From assembly GCA_043812795.1 (NCBI GenBank), contig JBDRLU010000040.1, positions 1-25,496 on the forward strand: 25,496 nt of DNA, in the 5' to 3' direction. The notes below the pieces were generated by a model. That model searched no databases and had not been told where the DNA came from. It saw nothing but the letters and a program-made list of their open reading frames with translations. Below, one piece after another: positions 1 through 7,649 of the stretch. Origin of the DNA: JBDRLU01 sp043812795 (GTDB lineage Bacteria > Chloroflexota > Dehalococcoidia > Dehalococcoidales > UBA2162). Position numbers and translations under genes: made by a program. Each line of letters opens with the position of its first letter. The first letter of the stretch is position 1.

Positions 1-7
1 GACAGAG

Positions 8-1249
8 TTGAAAATCCTTCATTTTTCCGACCTGCACCTGGGTGTGGAGACTTACGGTCACGTTGACCCGGCAACAGGTATTTCGTCTCGCCTCACCGAT
101 TTTCTGGCGGCTCTGGACAGAGTGGTGGACTATGCCCTGGATAACGGGGTTGACCTTGTCCTCTTTTGCGGCGATGCTTACAAGAGCCGTGAGCCGGGCC
201 AGACGCAGCAACGCGAATTTGCCCGGCGCGTCAACCGCCTTTCCACCCATGATATCCCTGTCTTCCTGCTTATTGGCAACCACGACTTACCTAATGCCAT
301 CGGTAAGGCCACCAGCACGGAAATCTTCAGTACCCTGGCCGTGAAAAACGTCTATGTGGCTAACCGGCCGGATGTTTATCAAATCCCGACAAAGAAAGGG
401 CTCGTCCAGATTGCGGCGTTACCCTGGCCGAGGCGGAGCGTGCTTTTGAGCCGGGAGGCAACCAAGAACCTCGATTTCGAGCAGATTAACCAGCGTATCC
501 AGCAAGCATTGACTTCTATTATCAACGGCCATGCTTCCCGCTTGGACCCTAAACTTCCGTCCATTCTGGCGGCCCATGTCTGGGTATCCGGGGCTAAACT
601 CGGCTCGGAAAATACGATGACCATCGGGCAGGAGCACGTTTTGCTGCTCAGTAATCTGGCTAATCCGGCCTTCGATTATATTGCCCTCGGCCACATCCAT
701 CGCCATCAGGTGCTCTCCCAGAGTCCGCCGGCGGTCTATGCCGGCAGCCTGCAGCGGCTGGACTTCAGCGATGAAGGCGATGAAAAAGGCTTCTATCTGG
801 TCGAAATCGGCGAAGGGGAAGAGCCGGCCCGGCGGTCGGTGACTTATGGTTTCCAGCCGATGAGCGGACGTCTTTTTTTGACTATCGACATCGATTTAAA
901 GCCAGAGGCGGTTGACCCCACGGTGGCTGTTCTCCAGGCAATTACCGCTAGGCAGGATGAGGTAAAAGATGCCATCGTCCGTGTCGAAATCAGCCTGCCC
1001 GGCGAGTTGGAGGGACAACTCAGGTACAACGATATTAAAGATGCCCTGAAGGAAGCTGACTATTCGACGATTGCCAAGGACGTTAAGCGGGAAGCCCGCT
1101 TGCGTTTGGGTAAATCGACCGTCGAGGAGATAACTCCGCTAGAGGCGTTGAAGACCTACTTGCAATCGAAGCAGGAAATCACTCCGGAACGGGCCAAAGT
1201 ATTGCTTGAATACGGTGAGAGGCTGATACAGGAACAGGTCAATAAATAG
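8..1249 (+). CDS. sbcD: SbcD/Mre11-type DNA repair exonuclease
   Basis: A 413-residue metallophosphoesterase of the SbcD/Mre11 family, the nuclease subunit that with the SbcC/Rad50 ATPase processes double-strand ends and hairpins in the cytoplasm. All phosphodiesterase metal-ligand motifs are visible: DLHLG (D8, H10), GDAYKSRE (D56), GNHD (N91, H92), AAH (H190) and GHIH (H229, H231). The C-terminal third (about residues 280-413) is the less conserved capping and partner-binding region. The start is a TTG at position 8, chosen because MKILHFSDLHLG is the normal N-terminus of the family; only seven bases of upstream sequence are available, so its ribosome site is cut off. No sbcC follows it; the next gene, 39 bases on, is a GyrI-like protein and may be co-transcribed. 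The nuclease call is firm, the partner is unknown. Confidence 0.9.
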   Translation: MKILHFSDLHLGVETYGHVDPATGISSRLTDFLAALDRVVDYALDNGVDLVLFCGDAYKSREPGQTQQREFARRVNRLSTHDIPVFLLIGNHDLPNAIGKATSTEIFSTLAVKNVYVANRPDVYQIPTKKGLVQIAALPWPRRSVLLSREATKNLDFEQINQRIQQALTSIINGHASRLDPKLPSILAAHVWVSGAKLGSENTMTIGQEHVLLLSNLANPAFDYIALGHIHRHQVLSQSPPAVYAGSLQRLDFSDEGDEKGFYLVEIGEGEEPARRSVTYGFQPMSGRLFLTIDIDLKPEAVDPTVAVLQAITARQDEVKDAIVRVEISLPGELEGQLRYNDIKDALKEADYSTIAKDVKREARLRLGKSTVEEITPLEALKTYLQSKQEITPERAKVLLEYGERLIQEQVNK

Positions 1250-1288
1250 CCTTGTTACTCAATGATTGAAGAAACAAGGAGGTAATCT

Positions 1289-1807
1289 ATGACGCCGCGT
1301 AAATCAACCAAAACAGACCCTCAAATTCTGGAAATGCCGGCGCAAAAAATGGCGGTGGTGCAGGGTAAGGGTGCGCCAGATAAAGTCTTCGCCGAACTGA
1401 TGCCAGCCCTTTACAAGTCGGTCTATACGCTTAAGTTCGACCTCAAAAAGAGGGGGCTGGCTACTTTCAAAGTCAGTCCGCCCCGCGCCCGCTACCCCGA
1501 TGGCCTTTCTGTCCCTAAGGAGCAATGGACGATACTCGTCGGCGTACCCGTTCCTGAAGATACTACAGTGTTACCGCAGAAGATGCCCGGAGTCAACGTG
1601 AAATTAAAGTCGTGGGACTATGGCACGGTCGGTCAGATTCTTCACATCGGGCCTTACGACCAGGAACAACTGAGTGTTGAGCGCCTGCACAAACTCATTG
1701 AGGAAAAAGGTTACACCGTCGCCGGTGCCCACGAGGAAGAGTACCTGACCCGGCCCGACACCAAGGTGATGAAGACGATAATCCGGTACCAAATAAAAAA
1801 GAAATAA
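1289..1807 (+). CDS. GyrI-like small-molecule-binding domain protein
   Basis: A 172-residue soluble protein resembling the GyrI-like/SOUL-type ligand-binding domain found alone or at the C-terminus of AraC and MerR regulators. Supporting features are the duplicated beta-alpha-beta-beta pattern, the central segment with VGVPVPED (a conserved G-x-P-V stretch), and the later pattern with GTVGQILHIGPYDQ followed by a helix and the EEYLTRP segment typical of the stand-alone bacterial form. There is no DNA-binding domain, so it is probably a drug- or metabolite-binding protein, not a regulator by itself. The ATG start is set by a perfect AAGGAGG at 1276-1282. It follows sbcD closely on the same strand with no obvious terminator between. 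The ligand cannot be told from sequence. Confidence 0.75.
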   Translation: MTPRKSTKTDPQILEMPAQKMAVVQGKGAPDKVFAELMPALYKSVYTLKFDLKKRGLATFKVSPPRARYPDGLSVPKEQWTILVGVPVPEDTTVLPQKMPGVNVKLKSWDYGTVGQILHIGPYDQEQLSVERLHKLIEEKGYTVAGAHEEEYLTRPDTKVMKTIIRYQIKKK

Positions 1808-1832
1808 TACAGAGCTTTTGATTATTTCCTGT

Positions 1833-1860
1833 TTGACAGGGAAGTTCATTTTGCGATAGT
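1833..1860 (+). promoter_or_regulatory. Promoter for the DUF401 gene
   Basis: Consensus -35 TTGACA at 1833-1838, a 16-base spacer, then an extended -10 (TGC followed by GATAGT, 1855-1860). The -10 box overlaps the GTG at 1859 that would give the longest reading frame. Transcription should start near 1867, so the GTG at 1871 is a more likely start and the mRNA would be almost leaderless. Confidence 0.5.
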
Positions 1861-1870
1861 GTATCAGGCG

Positions 1871-3076
1871 GTGAATCCTTCACTGGTCTTGATACTATCC
1901 GTCGCTGTCATCCTGATTCTCTTGAGGCTGAAGCTACACCCTGGCTTTGCTATTGCCGGGGGCAGTCTTCTTCTTATGCTGTTAGTCTTACCCCTTAATT
2001 CCGTGCCTTCTCTCATGTGGCAGACCCTGCGGAATAAGCAGACCCTTACCTTACTGGTCGTGGTGACGAGCGCCATGACGTTGAGCTGTTTGATGGAAGG
2101 AAGAGGGCTGCTGGCCAGGCTGGCGACCACCATCGAGAGTATCGGGCCGCGGTGGGCGATGCATCTGGTGCCGGCGGTCATCGGCTTCGTGGCCATGCCG
2201 GCCGGGGCGCTGGTCTCGGGAACGGCGCTGGGCGGCCTCGTCAAAAGACTGGGCTTGGCTCCGGAGCAGAGCACTTTTATCAATTACTGGTTCCGGCACA
2301 TCTGGGAGTTTTCGTTGCCACTGTACCCATCGGTCGTGATTACCAGTGCCATTCTATCCGTACCGCTTTTTTCGGTGGTAAAGACACTGGCACCGATGAC
2401 GGCGCTGGCTATCGTCTGCGGAGGTATTGCCAGTTACCTGATATTGAGAAAGGTTTCGACGACCAAAGTCAAAGGTGAGTCGGCCAGAAAAATTACCCTC
2501 AATCTTCTCAGCGCGGCCTGGCCTATTCTTCTGCTTATCGTGCTGATTCTGGCCAAGCTGGACGCGATGATTGTTTTTCCATTGGTGCTGGGCCTCCTTA
2601 TCGGGCAGCAACGGGCCAGATGGCAGGAGTTAAAGAAATCGTTCAAATACGGCTTAAACCCGCGTGTCCTCCTGCTGTTATATGCTGTCATGTTGTATAA
2701 AACCGCCATTGAGACTTCCGGTGCGGCCACAATGCTCGTGGGTGATATGCAGGCCATCGGGCTGCCGCCGGTATCCATTCTCGTGGGGATACCCTTTCTC
2801 ATCGGTCTGGCCACCGGCTACGGTCCGGCTTTCACCGGGCTGGCTTTACCCCTAGTCGTCCCGTATATCGTGACGGGAACGGGTATCCATGGTAATGCGT
2901 TAATACTGGCCTTCGTCAGCGGCATGACCGGAGAGCTCCTCTCCCCGATGCACCTGTGTCTTGCCCTCACTGTGGAGTACTTTAAAGCCAGTCTAGTGAA
3001 GGTCTATAAATATACCTTGCCTCTTTGTGCTGCCATGCAAACGGTAGTTATATTGTTGTATATTTTTGTGAAGTAA
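1871..3076 (+). CDS. DUF401 family integral membrane protein
   Basis: About 401 residues and very hydrophobic, with around ten predicted membrane segments from residue 3 to the C-terminus. It matches my memory of the DUF401 family, a transporter-like group seen in archaea, Thermotogae and Chloroflexota. Recognisable pieces are the N-terminal LRLKLHPGFAIAGG, a loop with MPAGALVSGTALGG, the NYWFRHIWEF stretch followed by PLYPS, and GYGPAFTGLALPLV with SGMTGELLSPMHLC near the end, which resemble the re-entrant loops of permeases. The reading frame is open from a GTG at 1859, but a good promoter -10 box covers that codon and no Shine-Dalgarno precedes it, so I place the start at GTG 1871 (MNPSLVLILS). 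The substrate is unknown. It ends 10 bases from the convergent PrpD-family gene. Confidence 0.75.
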   Translation: MNPSLVLILSVAVILILLRLKLHPGFAIAGGSLLLMLLVLPLNSVPSLMWQTLRNKQTLTLLVVVTSAMTLSCLMEGRGLLARLATTIESIGPRWAMHLVPAVIGFVAMPAGALVSGTALGGLVKRLGLAPEQSTFINYWFRHIWEFSLPLYPSVVITSAILSVPLFSVVKTLAPMTALAIVCGGIASYLILRKVSTTKVKGESARKITLNLLSAAWPILLLIVLILAKLDAMIVFPLVLGLLIGQQRARWQELKKSFKYGLNPRVLLLLYAVMLYKTAIETSGAATMLVGDMQAIGLPPVSILVGIPFLIGLATGYGPAFTGLALPLVVPYIVTGTGIHGNALILAFVSGMTGELLSPMHLCLALTVEYFKASLVKVYKYTLPLCAAMQTVVILLYIFVK

Positions 3077-3086
3077 CTCTTTGGCT

Positions 3087-4460
3087 TTATCCGAGCATAA
3101 TATTAATTAAGTCACTAACGTTTTTCATTTGCTCAAGTCGGCCAACTTCCCGAATTACCTGTTTTGTTTTTTCGGCGGAAAGTACGCGGCGGGCGCAGTT
3201 TTCAAATTTGCCTTGCAGTTCCGCTTGAGTCATCGGGTTGGCCGGCGTCCCTTTCGGACTGTCCACGCGGCCGGTCAATTCCCGCCCGTTTTTCATCACC
3301 ACCGTAACTATGCCGGGGACGTTGAAGCCGAACTTGTTTTCCAGCTCGGGCGGATGCACGTATTTTATCTTGGACATGAAACCCTGGACGTCATCCTGAC
3401 CGGCACGGCGGTCGGTGAATGAATCTAAAGATACCTCGCCATCGAGCAGGGCTACCGAGACGCAGTATTCCAGGCTGAATTTGCCCTCGAGGCCGGTCTT
3501 GGGATGGTGGTGAATGATGATTTTCGGCACCGCCGGGTTGGTGGCACATTTTATTTCGACAACTTCCTTGAGGTCGAAAGAGTGCTCCTGACGTAGTTTA
3601 ACGGCGGCGGAGATAGCACTGTGTGTTACTGCCCCCGAAGGATAGGCTTTCACCCAGATGCCGGGAGAGATAATATCGAAAGGTGAACCAAGCTGGCTGA
3701 AGACGGCGGCAAAGTCATAATCGTGGTCTTGCCCGAAGACACGGGCGAAAGCGGCTTTGCCGGTCAGTGCGTTTTCGCTTGAAGTGAAACCTTTTTCCGC
3801 CAGCAGCCCGGCCAGGACGGCATTTCTGGCCCCATTCCCGGCATGGAGAGGTTTGGTCATCGAACCGAAGTTCTCTCTCAGACCTCCGGCCAGCGAGGCG
3901 GCAATACCCATCGCCATCTGGGTCTTGGTGGCATCCAGTTTCAAAAGCCGGGCGATAGCAGCCGCTCCGGCCACACTGCCGATAGTACCGGTATTATGCC
4001 AGCCCCGGGCATACTGGTCCTGTCCGCAAGCCAGTCCAAGCTTGGCTCCTACTTCAAAGCCGGTAACATATGAGGTGATGATTTCCCGTCCGGAACTGTG
4101 GCATTTTTCGGCCATGGCTAAAATTGCCGGTACCAGGACCGTCGAGGGATGACCAATCCAGCTATCGGAGACGTCGTCGTAGTCCAGGGCGTGAGTCATC
4201 GTGCCGTTGGCCAGCGCGGCCAGTTCAGGAGATGTCCGCAGCCCGCCACCGATAACCCCTGAGATATTCTGCGCGCCCACTTCGCGGGCTGTTTCGATGA
4301 CAATGCGACCGGTGTCCTCAACAGAACCAGCCAGACAGATACCGATTGAGTCGAGGACAGCGTTTTTAGCGTTTTCGACGGCTCGAGCGGGCAGGTTGGC
4401 CCATTTCGTTTGCACGACAAAAGAAGCGAGCTTTTGTTCAGGACTTTGGCTTACACTCAC
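3087..4460 (-). CDS. MmgE/PrpD family protein
   Basis: A 457-residue member of the MmgE/PrpD superfamily, which includes 2-methylcitrate dehydratase, cis-aconitate decarboxylase and iminodisuccinate epimerase. Family landmarks are HALDYDD followed by the GHPSTVLVPAILA segment, the helical run GTIGSVAGAAAIARLL, SMTKPLHAGNGARNAVLAGLLA, and KAYPSGAVTHSAI. Length is normal. The frame can start at an ATG at 4478, but GGAGGAGG lies inside that reading, 5-6 bases before a GTG at 4460, and a TATAAT at 4489-4494 would place the transcript start near 4482. The GTG (MSVSQSPEQ) is therefore the better start. No prpB, prpC or other methylcitrate-cycle gene is nearby, so the substrate cannot be assigned. 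It converges with the DUF401 gene without a visible terminator between them. Confidence 0.85.
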   Translation of the reverse strand: MSVSQSPEQKLASFVVQTKWANLPARAVENAKNAVLDSIGICLAGSVEDTGRIVIETAREVGAQNISGVIGGGLRTSPELAALANGTMTHALDYDDVSDSWIGHPSTVLVPAILAMAEKCHSSGREIITSYVTGFEVGAKLGLACGQDQYARGWHNTGTIGSVAGAAAIARLLKLDATKTQMAMGIAASLAGGLRENFGSMTKPLHAGNGARNAVLAGLLAEKGFTSSENALTGKAAFARVFGQDHDYDFAAVFSQLGSPFDIISPGIWVKAYPSGAVTHSAISAAVKLRQEHSFDLKEVVEIKCATNPAVPKIIIHHHPKTGLEGKFSLEYCVSVALLDGEVSLDSFTDRRAGQDDVQGFMSKIKYVHPPELENKFGFNVPGIVTVVMKNGRELTGRVDSPKGTPANPMTQAELQGKFENCARRVLSAEKTKQVIREVGRLEQMKNVSDLINIMLG

Positions 4461-4488
4461 ACTGACCTCCTCCGGCATCTATCGTACG

Positions 4489-4494
4489 ATTATA
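4489..4494 (-). promoter_or_regulatory. -10 box upstream of the PrpD-family gene
   Basis: On the minus strand this reads TATAAT, preceded directly by TG. No good -35 hexamer is seen 16-18 bases further upstream. Transcription from near 4482 would give a leader of about 22 bases containing GGAGGAGG and leading to the GTG at 4460. Confidence 0.4.
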
Positions 4495-4520
4495 CAGGAT
4501 TTCGGTGTTTTCTGTTTCTC

Positions 4521-4582
4521 ATTCCGAACTTGATTCGGAATCCAGACCCCTCATTCCTCCTCTGGATTCCAGCGTTCGCTGG
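4521..4582. repeat. Intergenic palindromic repeat (GATTCGGAATCCAGA / GATTCCAGC type)
   Basis: Two hairpins lie in the 204-base gap between the PrpD-family gene and nuoN. The first is ATTCCGA, a 7-base loop, TCGGAAT (4521-4541). The second is CCAGC, loop GTTC, GCTGG (4569-4582), which extends outward with one G-T pair. The shared TGGATTCC wording resembles the common dispersed palindromic repeats of many bacterial genomes. The hairpins lie downstream of nuoN and could help end transcription of the nuo operon, but no T-run follows either stem. The rest of the gap (4583-4664) shows nothing I can name. Confidence 0.55.
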
Positions 4583-4664
4583 AGTGGTAATTATTCTTAG
4601 GAGACACTATCTTTTCTAAAGGGGAGGTAAAAAGACAACGGTGTTCGAATAATTGATGATGAGG

Positions 4665-6125
4665 TTAGAAGCCGAGCATCTTAGCGGCGGCCTGGGCGAG
4701 GTTGAGCACGAAGCCGGGGACGATACCGAGAAACAGCACGCCGAGGCATGAGAGTGATAGCGCCAGCCGGAGCGCCCCTGAGGAAGGCACTCTCTCGGCG
4801 GAAGCCGGCTCGCCGAACCACATCACCTTGACGACTCGCAGGTAGTAGTAGGCCGAGGCCACGCTATTGAGCACGGCGATAATCACCAGCCAGAGCAGGT
4901 CACTTTGCACGGCGCCGCTGAAGATATAGAACTTGGCCATGAAACCAGCCGCCGGTGGCATGCCGATCAGAGAAATGAGGCATAATGTCAGCGCCAGGGC
5001 TAAAAGCGGCGCCTGTTTAATCATGCCGGAATAGTCTTGAATGAGGTCGCTGTCCAGTTTGTTGGAGATGGCGATGATAGCGGCGAAGGCGCCCAGATTA
5101 GTCAGGGTATAGCTGGTCAGGAAGAAGATGACGCCGCTTTGTCCCAGAATGCTGGCGGCAGGCGAAAGCCCCATTGCGGCCAAGCCGACCATCAGGTAGC
5201 CGGCCTGGGCAATACTGGAATACCCCAGCATCCGCTTGATGTTGGTCTGCGGCATGGCCAGGACATTGCCTACGGTCATACCGATGGCAGCCAGCACAGC
5301 GAAGACCAGTCCCCAGTTTAAGCTGAGCCACTGCGGCGAACCGAATGCGGAGGTAAAGACACGCAGGATAACCGCGAAACCGGCGGCTTTGCTGCCGACG
5401 GATAGATAGGCGGTTATCGGGGTGGGAGCGCCTTCATAAACATCGGGTACCCACATCTGGAAAGGAACGGCCGCTATCTTGAAGCCAAAACCGGCCACCA
5501 GCAGGACGATACCCAGGATAAGGGCCGGGTTAGCCAGGACACCCGATGGTGACATCGCCTGAATAGCCTGGGCAATATCGCCCAGTTGCGTCCGGCCGGT
5601 AACGCCGAAGACGAGGGCCATGCCATAGAGCAGTACCGCCGAGGCAACCGCGCCCAGTAAGAGGTATTTCAGCGAGGCTTCAGTCGATTTCTGGTCTTTG
5701 AGGAAGCCAACCAGGACGTAAAGGGAGATACTGGTCAACTCCAGAGCGATGTAGATGGAGATGAGCTCGGTGGTGGCGGCCATCAGTATCATCCCCAGGG
5801 TCGATAATAACACCAGAGCGTAATATTCGCCTTGAAAACGGGTAAATTTGGCGACATAGTCCTGCGAGGACAGAATAACCAGGGCGGCAATACCCAGGAA
5901 AAGAAGCTTAAAGAAAAGGGCGAAGCTGTCCACCGCCAGCATGTTGTTAAAGTCAGCCTGCGAATTGCTGCCCCACATGGCTAAAGTAAACGCACCGGCA
6001 CCCACCAGACCGGCCACGCTGATTACCGCCAGCACTCCCTTGCGCTTGACGAAAAGGTCAGCCAGAACGACCACGAGGATGGAGACGACCAGGATTAATT
6101 CGGGAATAAACAGCACAAGATTCAA
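4665..6125 (-). CDS. nuoN: NADH-quinone oxidoreductase-like subunit N
   Basis: A 486-residue antiporter-like, proton-translocating membrane subunit of complex I, with about 14 transmembrane helices. Conserved charged residues are present: E129 in the helix ending LELTSI, K216 in GFGFKIAAVPFQMW, and the following WVPDVYEGAPTPI signature that identifies NuoN/NdhB-type subunits. Length is normal (E. coli NuoN is 485). The start is a TTG at 6125 supported by AAGGAG six bases upstream. It is the last gene of the nuo operon, 10 bases after nuoM. Palindromic repeats lie downstream and may mark the end of the transcript. Confidence 0.95.
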   Translation of the reverse strand: MNLVLFIPELILVVSILVVVLADLFVKRKGVLAVISVAGLVGAGAFTLAMWGSNSQADFNNMLAVDSFALFFKLLFLGIAALVILSSQDYVAKFTRFQGEYYALVLLSTLGMILMAATTELISIYIALELTSISLYVLVGFLKDQKSTEASLKYLLLGAVASAVLLYGMALVFGVTGRTQLGDIAQAIQAMSPSGVLANPALILGIVLLVAGFGFKIAAVPFQMWVPDVYEGAPTPITAYLSVGSKAAGFAVILRVFTSAFGSPQWLSLNWGLVFAVLAAIGMTVGNVLAMPQTNIKRMLGYSSIAQAGYLMVGLAAMGLSPAASILGQSGVIFFLTSYTLTNLGAFAAIIAISNKLDSDLIQDYSGMIKQAPLLALALTLCLISLIGMPPAAGFMAKFYIFSGAVQSDLLWLVIIAVLNSVASAYYYLRVVKVMWFGEPASAERVPSSGALRLALSLSCLGVLFLGIVPGFVLNLAQAAAKMLGF

Positions 6126-6135
6126 TGTTTACTCC

Positions 6136-7611
6136 TTATCCACCTAACGCACCTACTACTATCGGCGCCACGCCGATTTTCAACATATCAGTCACGATGG
6201 CTGGATAAATACCGACCAGCATAATCAAAGCCACGAAGGCGAACATATACACTCTGTCTAGCACACTGGCATCCTCGACGCCATTATACTGCTCGAGCAC
6301 AGGACCGTAGAAAACACGCTGGAGCATCCAAAGAATGTAGCCAGCGGCTACCACCACACCGAGCAAGGCCAGGATGGTATAGACCTGTACGCCGGCCACT
6401 GCCTTACTGGCAAAGCTGCCCACGAAAACGAGGAACTCGGCGGCAAAGCCGCTCGTTGCCGGCAAGCCAAGACCACCCAGGCCGGCGATGGAGAAGATGA
6501 CGGTAATAATCGGTATTTGCTTGGCGAGGCCGCCCAGCTTGCGTAAGTCTCGTTCGTGGACATTGTGCATGGTCAGACCGGCCATGGCAAAGAGTAGGCC
6601 GGTAATCAGTCCGTGGCTGACCATTTGTAAGGCGGCGCCGGTCAGACTTATTTCGCCCAGCGCGAATACGCCGAGCAGCACGTAGCCCATGTGGCTGACA
6701 CTACTGTAGGCAATCATTCTTTTCAGGTCGGTCTGCCTCAAGGTAATGGCGGCGCCGTAAAGCACGCTAATCGTGGCCAGTAGCACCAGCAGCGGGGCAT
6801 AGGCGCGGGCAACCTCAGGGAAAATACTAACAACAATGCGAATAATGCCATAGCCACCCATCTTGATAAGTGCTCCGGCCAGCATGACGCTACCGGCCGT
6901 CGGGGCGTCGGTATGGGCATCGGGCAACCAAGTATGTAACGGCACTACCGGTAACTTGACGGCAAAGCCGGTCAGCAGCAGGAAGAACATCGCCGCCGCT
7001 GGAATTACTGTAACTGAGGGTAACCCACTCTTGGCTAAGTCCACCATACTCAGGCTGCCGGTGGTGAAATAGAGACTGAGGATGCCGGCCAGCATGAGAG
7101 CACTGCCGAATAAAGTGTAAATTACGTACTTTAAGGCCGAGTATTCTTTTCTCCCTGCCCCCCATACCGAGATGAGGAAGTACATCGGGATAACCTCGAT
7201 TTCCCAGAAGACGAAGAAGAGCAGCAGGTCGAGTGAGGAGAAGACACCGAGGATACTGGCTTCCAGCAGCAGGAGCCACGCGAAGTACTCACGGACTCGG
7301 TTGTGCTCTTTCCACGAGATAAGGACGACCATGAAGCCCAGGAAGGCCGTCAGTACCACCAGCGGCAGGCTCAGACCATCCACACCGAGATGATAGTTAG
7401 CATTAATCGCCTTAATCCAGGACACTTTTTCTTCGAACTGGACGGCCCCGGCCGCCAGTGAGCGGTTAAAATTGGCGAAAAGGATAACGGATAACAGCAG
7501 AGGAATAAAGGTGAAAACCGCCGATATCCATCGAATCAGTCGATGGCGGCTGCCCGCCAGGGCGACGATGATGGCCCCCACTATCGGTAAGAAAACTATC
7601 GCTGATAACAT
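6136..7611 (-). CDS. nuoM: NADH-quinone oxidoreductase-like subunit M
   Basis: A 491-residue antiporter-like membrane subunit of complex I, forming one of the proton channels. Visible are the membrane Glu in VFWEIEVIPMYFLI (E137), K219 in GFAVKLPVVPLHTWLPDAHTDAP, and K250 in AGALIKMGGYGIIRI, matching the family's proton-path residues. The H-T-W-L-P-D-A-H signature and the PVVPLH context place it in NuoM rather than NuoL. Length is in the normal range. The start is the ATG at 7611 with AAGG-type ribosome-binding sequence upstream. It sits 38 bases downstream of nuoL and 10 bases upstream of nuoN in the same operon. Confidence 0.95.
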   Translation of the reverse strand: MLSAIVFLPIVGAIIVALAGSRHRLIRWISAVFTFIPLLLSVILFANFNRSLAAGAVQFEEKVSWIKAINANYHLGVDGLSLPLVVLTAFLGFMVVLISWKEHNRVREYFAWLLLLEASILGVFSSLDLLLFFVFWEIEVIPMYFLISVWGAGRKEYSALKYVIYTLFGSALMLAGILSLYFTTGSLSMVDLAKSGLPSVTVIPAAAMFFLLLTGFAVKLPVVPLHTWLPDAHTDAPTAGSVMLAGALIKMGGYGIIRIVVSIFPEVARAYAPLLVLLATISVLYGAAITLRQTDLKRMIAYSSVSHMGYVLLGVFALGEISLTGAALQMVSHGLITGLLFAMAGLTMHNVHERDLRKLGGLAKQIPIITVIFSIAGLGGLGLPATSGFAAEFLVFVGSFASKAVAGVQVYTILALLGVVVAAGYILWMLQRVFYGPVLEQYNGVEDASVLDRVYMFAFVALIMLVGIYPAIVTDMLKIGVAPIVVGALGG

Positions 7612-7649
7612 TTTATAGCCTTACCTTAATTCCTCTATCAAGATTCAAT

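Noticed and set aside
3087..4460. Assignment of the PrpD-family gene as 2-methylcitrate dehydratase (prpD)
   Set aside because: No prpB, prpC or propionate genes are near, and the superfamily includes enzymes with other substrates, so only the family name is given.
4521..4582. Rho-independent terminator of the nuo operon
   Set aside because: Hairpins are present, but no T-run follows on the minus strand and the wording is that of a dispersed repeat.
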